NCBI GenBank assembly: GCA_946480675.1
Contig: CAMLKS010000061.1
Coordinates: 1-9,853 of the forward strand
Source of the DNA: an uncultured Bacteroidota bacterium
Lineage (GTDB): Bacteria; Bacteroidota; Bacteroidia; Chitinophagales; Chitinophagaceae
Direction: 5' to 3'
DNA: 9,853 bases
The position numbers were made by a program, and so were the translations under genes. Below the pieces are notes generated by a model. That model saw only the letters and a list, made by a program, of their open reading frames with translations, was not told the origin of the DNA and did no database searches. Shown piece after piece: positions 6,843 through 9,853 of the stretch (the first letter of the stretch is position 1; the number at the start of each line of letters is the position of its first letter).

Positions 6843-8615
6843 TTACGCCTTCTTTTGTATCAATTGTAATTCGTCCAGTTGTTTATCATCTATGGCCGAT
6901 GGCGCATCCAGCATCACATCCCTGCCGGCATTGTTTTTAGGGAAGGCGATAAAGTCGCGGATACTCTCCTGGCCGCCCAATAGGGCGCACAACCTATCGA
7001 AGCCAAATGCGATGCCACCATGCGGTGGTGCACCATATTCAAAAGCACCCAACAGGAAGCCGAACTTCTCTTGTGCTTCTTCTTTATCCATGCCCAGTGC
7101 AGCAAACATCTTTTCCTGCAAATCGCGCTGGAAGATGCGGATAGAACCACCACCTATTTCAGTACCATTCAGCACGATATCATAGGCATTGGCCTTTATT
7201 TCTTTATACTTATCCGGGTTGCCCATCCATTCTATCTGTTCCGGCTTGGGCGATGTGAACGGGTGATGGCGTGCTACCCAACGGTTCTCTTCCTCATCAT
7301 GCTCAAACAGCGGGAAGTCAATAACCCACAGCGGTTTATAATCATCCGGGTTGCGCAGGCCCAAGCGGTTACCCATTTCCAGGCGCAGCTCGCTCATGGC
7401 TTTACGGGTACGGGTTTCTTTACCCGCCAGTATCAGTATCAGATCGCCGGCATTGGCACCGCAAAATGCTGCCAGGTCGTTCAGTTGCTGCTCGTTAAAG
7501 AATTTATCTACGCTGCTTTTGTACGTACCATCGGTGTTGCATTTCACGTTCACAACACCGGTCATACCTATCTGCGGGCGTTTTACCCATTCGGTCAGTT
7601 CATCCAGTTGCTTACGGGTGTATTCGCTGGCACCGGGTACGGCGATAGCCAATATTGTTTCTGCCTCAGCAAACACTTTAAAGTCTACCACGTTCAATAC
7701 TTCTGCATGTAGCCTGCCCTCTGCCTTCAGGTTCTTCAGCTTCATGCCAAAGCGTATATCGGGCTTATCGTTACCATAATGCCACATGGCATCATCCCAG
7801 GTCATGCGTGGAAATGCCTCGGTTATTTCCACCCCCTTAACATCGCGAAACACATGCTTGAATAAGCCTTCAAATGTCTGCAATATATCTTCCTGCTCTA
7901 CAAAGCTCATTTCGCAGTCTATCTGCGTAAACTCCGGCTGCCTGTCGGCGCGAAGGTCTTCATCGCGGAAGCATTTCACTATTTGATAGTACTTATCATA
8001 ACCGCTCACCATCAGCAATTGCTTGAAGGTTTGCGGGCTTTGCGGCAAGGCATAAAACTGTCCTTCGTTCATGCGAGAAGGCACTACGAAGTCGCGTGCC
8101 CCTTCGGGGGTAGATTTTATAAGCAACGGTGTTTCAATATCCCAGAAACCTTGTGTATCCAGGTAATTGCGCACCGAACGGTTTACTTTATACCGCAACT
8201 CCAGGTTGCGGCGCAGCGTAGGGCGGCGCAGGTCGAGGTAGCGGTATTTCATACGCAACTCATCACCACCGTCTGTTTCTTCTTCTATGGTAAATGGCGG
8301 TGTAGACGCCATATTCATAATGGCAAAGTCCATTACCTCAACCTCTACATCACCGGTAGGTATCTTACCATTTTTGTTGCTCCGCTCTACTACTTTTCCT
8401 TTCACCTGTATCACATATTCCCTACCCAGTGGTGTTTCGTCCAGACGGCTATTCAGCGATTCGTTGAACAGTAATTGGGTGATGCCGTAACGGTCTCGCA
8501 GATCGACGAAGGTGATGCTGCCAAACTTACGAACGGTTTGTACCCAGCCGGCCAGTGTTACCTCGTTGCCGGCGTTCGCTATCCTTAATTCTCCACAGGT
8601 ATGTGTACGATACAT
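6843..8615 (-). CDS. aspS: Aspartate-tRNA ligase
   Basis: A 590-residue bacterial-type aspartyl-tRNA synthetase, the same length as the E. coli enzyme; it charges tRNA-Asp with aspartate in the cytoplasm. The anticodon-binding OB-fold is at 1-105 ([20 protein letters not shown]). Class II motif 1 ends near IETP (160-163); motif 2 is [18 protein letters not shown] (216-233); the insertion (GAD) domain specific to bacterial enzymes is at about 285-420; motif 3 is [10 protein letters not shown] (533-542). The aspartate-site [11 protein letters not shown] (192-202) is present. Residue 31 is Phe where E. coli has Leu30, a position reported to affect tRNA-Asp/tRNA-Asn discrimination; this alone does not decide specificity. 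The ATG at 8615 matches the usual N-terminus. No consensus promoter was found upstream. Confidence 0.98.
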   Translation of the reverse strand: MYRTHTCGELRIANAGNEVTLAGWVQTVRKFGSITFVDLRDRYGITQLLFNESLNSRLDETPLGREYVIQVKGKVVERSNKNGKIPTGDVEVEVMDFAIMNMASTPPFTIEEETDGGDELRMKYRYLDLRRPTLRRNLELRYKVNRSVRNYLDTQGFWDIETPLLIKSTPEGARDFVVPSRMNEGQFYALPQSPQTFKQLLMVSGYDKYYQIVKCFRDEDLRADRQPEFTQIDCEMSFVEQEDILQTFEGLFKHVFRDVKGVEITEAFPRMTWDDAMWHYGNDKPDIRFGMKLKNLKAEGRLHAEVLNVVDFKVFAEAETILAIAVPGASEYTRKQLDELTEWVKRPQIGMTGVVNVKCNTDGTYKSSVDKFFNEQQLNDLAAFCGANAGDLILILAGKETRTRKAMSELRLEMGNRLGLRNPDDYKPLWVIDFPLFEHDEEENRWVARHHPFTSPKPEQIEWMGNPDKYKEIKANAYDIVLNGTEIGGGSIRIFQRDLQEKMFAALGMDKEEAQEKFGFLLGAFEYGAPPHGGIAFGFDRLCALLGGQESIRDFIAFPKNNAGRDVMLDAPSAIDDKQLDELQLIQKKA

Positions 8616-8712
8616 ATTATAAATTAGAAACTACTTTGTTCAAAATCTTTAACGGCTGCAAATTAAGCTAAAAAGGCCGCTGCTGAAACTACCGGCATAA
8701 ACGAACAGAGAA

Positions 8713-8732
8713 TTTGTTGTGTTTTGTTGTGT
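8713..8732 (+). repeat. Tandem duplication of TTTGTTGTGT
   Basis: Two perfect adjacent copies of a 10-base unit (8713-8722 and 8723-8732) in the gap upstream of aspS and the cysteine-rich gene. Each copy starts with TTTG, the -33 promoter motif of this phylum, but no good -7 element follows at the right distance. Confidence 0.7.
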
Positions 8733-8929
8733 TTTTATCCGTTTTCTCTATTTCAATTTTGAATCCATGAAAGAAGCTTTGCATTCTAAACACCTCCCCT
8801 CATTTTGTTTCCGATTGTTTCCGGTTTTCAGCAAGGCATTAAAGAAACAAAATACCTTATCACCCATATACAACCATAACAAATATACAACTTTTATATT
8901 AAACAACATTCACCATAGACCGGGGAATT

Positions 8930-8973
8930 AAATGTTCAATAACATTTGCAAAATGAATATATTTTGTATATTC
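8930..8973 (+). promoter_or_regulatory. Two adjacent inverted repeats in the upstream region of the cysteine-rich protein gene
   Basis: The first dyad is AAATGTT-CAAT-AACATTT (8930-8947, 7-bp arms); the second is GAATATA-TTTTG-TATATTC (8955-8973, 7-bp arms). Both are perfect and lie 7 bases apart. TTTG at 8945-8948 and TATATTCA at 8967-8974, 18 bp apart, form a weak -33/-7 promoter candidate, so each dyad would overlap one promoter element as operators do. AT-rich DNA gives such dyads by chance fairly often, so the role is tentative. Confidence 0.4.
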
Positions 8974-9009
8974 ACATTACATTTTTAACCATTTTAAAAA
9001 ATCATCACC

Positions 9010-9417
9010 ATGAAAAAGACCATCCTCAGCACATTCGTGCTGCTGTTGCTGTGCATTGCATCTTATGCACAAGACGCCACCAACCGCGCTTATTGCGATA
9101 TTACCATTCGCCAGATTTGTTACGATGCCGCGTGCAACCCTGTTAGTAGCACTGTATTCACCGTTCCCGCAAGCACGAGAGTGCCTATGCCTCCTCCTTG
9201 CAGGCGACCCTTGTATACCGTATATGAGGTATGCTGGACGAGTCCTTGCATGGCTGCTACTGCCTGTGTAACCATTGATGGCAGTGTGCCCATGAGCCCT
9301 TGCGGCCCCGGCACCTATACAGGTACTATTCAGAGCTGCGATTACTGCGCCAATTTTAACGGCACTGTAGCAGTTACTTTCGACCCAACAACGGGCGACA
9401 TAGATATCGTGCCGTAA
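9010..9417 (+). CDS. Small secreted cysteine-rich protein of unknown function
   Basis: A 135-residue protein of no family I recognise. Residues 1-21 are a clear signal peptide (MKKTILSTFVLLLLCIASYA, then Q-D cleavage). The mature part of about 114 residues has ten cysteines: C29, C37, C42, C64, C75, C80, C86, C98, C110, C113, the last two as C-x-x-C. An even number spread along the chain suggests five disulfides in an exported domain. The middle is Pro-rich (residues 58-68, RVPMPPPCRRP); the end (AVTFDPTTGDIDI) looks like a beta-hairpin. There is no lipobox, membrane segment or type IX sorting domain. It forms a single-gene unit: terminator downstream, an AT-rich upstream region with two dyads, and neighbours on the opposite strand. 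The start fits the signal peptide; the codon is preceded by AAAAAATCATCACC without a Shine-Dalgarno sequence. Confidence 0.8.
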   Translation: MKKTILSTFVLLLLCIASYAQDATNRAYCDITIRQICYDAACNPVSSTVFTVPASTRVPMPPPCRRPLYTVYEVCWTSPCMAATACVTIDGSVPMSPCGPGTYTGTIQSCDYCANFNGTVAVTFDPTTGDIDIVP

Positions 9418-9437
9418 CCAAGCCTTCAACTAAAACG

Positions 9438-9463
9438 AAAGGCGGGACATGTCCCGCCTTTTC
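9438..9463. terminator. Bidirectional terminator between convergent genes
   Basis: Bases 9438-9461 are a perfect 24-bp palindrome with core AAGGCGGGACA / TGTCCCGCCTT, ending in TTTT on the plus strand and flanked by TTTCGTTTT on the minus strand. It sits 20 nt after the cysteine-rich gene and 22 nt beyond the stop of the convergent peptidase gene, so it can serve both. Confidence 0.88.
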
Positions 9464-9483
9464 TATTACCTGTTATTCCAACC

Positions 9484-9853
9484 TTATTTCGTTTTGTATG
9501 TCAGCCCCATATTATACAGCAGAAATGCCCATTTATCGGCTTGCTCGTCTATTATCATAGCCGTAGGCTTGCCGGCGCCGTGGCCTGCTTTGGTTTCTAT
9601 ACGTATGAATACAGGGGTACGGCATACTTCACGTTGCGCATCCTGCAGGGCAGCGGCAAACTTGAAAGAGTGCGCCGGAACTACCCTGTCATCATGGTCG
9701 CCCGTCATTACCATAGTAGCGGGATAGCACACGCCTTTCTTCACATTGTGCACGGGTGAGTATTTGTACAGGTAGTCGAACATCTCCTTGTTATCATCAG
9801 CCGTACCGTAGTCGTAAGACCAGCCTGCGCCGGCAGTGAATTTGTGGTAACGC
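9484..9853 (-). CDS. Prolyl oligopeptidase family serine peptidase (S9A), C-terminal part (runs off the right edge)
   Basis: The last 122 codons of a prolyl oligopeptidase; the frame is open to base 9853. The visible part starts [16 protein letters not shown], typical of the segment that follows the nucleophile region, then YKYSPVHNV, then [19 protein letters not shown] with the catalytic Asp (first Asp of the D-D pair, equivalent to Asp641 of porcine enzyme) and the substrate-binding Arg, and finally [11 protein letters not shown] with the catalytic His (equivalent to His680). The Ser nucleophile lies outside the window. These enzymes cleave after proline in short peptides; many Bacteroidota copies are exported, but the N-terminus that would show this is not visible. 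The C-terminus is intact and of normal length. Confidence 0.95.
   Translation of the reverse strand, partial: RYHKFTAGAGWSYDYGTADDNKEMFDYLYKYSPVHNVKKGVCYPATMVMTGDHDDRVVPAHSFKFAAALQDAQREVCRTPVFIRIETKAGHGAGKPTAMIIDEQADKWAFLLYNMGLTYKTK

Larger units (their letters stand above)
8616..9009. other. 394-nt AT-rich intergenic region between divergent genes
   Basis: No gene, tRNA or other structured RNA was recognised. A 70-codon open frame at 8719-8931 has no signal peptide, family resemblance or upstream signal and is probably chance. The region must hold the aspS promoter (best weak match, minus strand, TTAATTTG near 8660) and that of the cysteine-rich protein gene. It contains a 10-bp tandem repeat at 8713-8732 and two inverted repeats at 8930-8973. 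Confidence 0.6.

Noticed and set aside
8719..8931. A 70-codon open frame between aspS and the cysteine-rich gene
   Set aside because: No signal peptide, recognisable domain or promoter; composition resembles translated AT-rich intergenic DNA.
1..9853. Mobile elements, CRISPR arrays, tRNA or rRNA genes
   Set aside because: No transposase, phage or integrase coding, no regularly spaced repeats and no cloverleaf candidates were seen on either strand.

Overview
The window looks like a Bacteroidota chromosome, probably of the order Chitinophagales; the order-level placement is an inference. The evidence is the protein families (a TonB-dependent-receptor-like barrel, a TonB C-terminal domain fused to MORN-type repeats, a DUF5723-like barrel), start codons without Shine-Dalgarno sequences, -33/-7 promoter-like motifs of the TTTG / TAnnTTTG type, signal peptides ending in Ala-Gln or Ser-Gln, and frequent ATA isoleucine codons. 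No mobile element, CRISPR array, tRNA or rRNA was seen.

Layout. (1) 1-2036, minus strand: a TonB-C/MORN-repeat envelope protein followed after 41 nt by the first 150 codons of an outer-membrane TonB-dependent-receptor-like protein, probably one operon that leaves the window on the left. (2) 2138-4595, plus strand: a compact ribosomal operon rplK-rplA-rplJ-rplL with its own promoter, a structured leader that may be the L1 feedback site, and a textbook terminator. The usual flanking partners (secE/nusG upstream, rpoBC downstream) are absent. (3) 4698-6158, plus strand: a DUF5723-like outer-membrane barrel, ending in a perfect 40-bp palindrome that serves as a terminator between convergent genes. 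(4) 8615-6203, minus strand: aspS (aspartyl-tRNA synthetase), then a small lipoprotein that has its own promoter-like sequence. (5) 8616-9009: an AT-rich gap with a 10-bp tandem repeat and two inverted repeats. (6) 9010-9417, plus strand: a small secreted protein with ten cysteines after the signal peptide. (7) 9853-9484, minus strand: the C-terminus of a prolyl oligopeptidase (S9A), convergent with the cysteine-rich gene across a second palindromic terminator.

The window mixes core translation genes (rplKAJL, aspS) with cell-envelope genes. The points most worth following are the MORN-TonB fusion beside a receptor-like gene, the isolated ribosomal operon with a possible two-state leader, and the orphan cysteine-rich secreted protein with operator-like dyads in its upstream region. 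No clearly new multi-gene system is visible.
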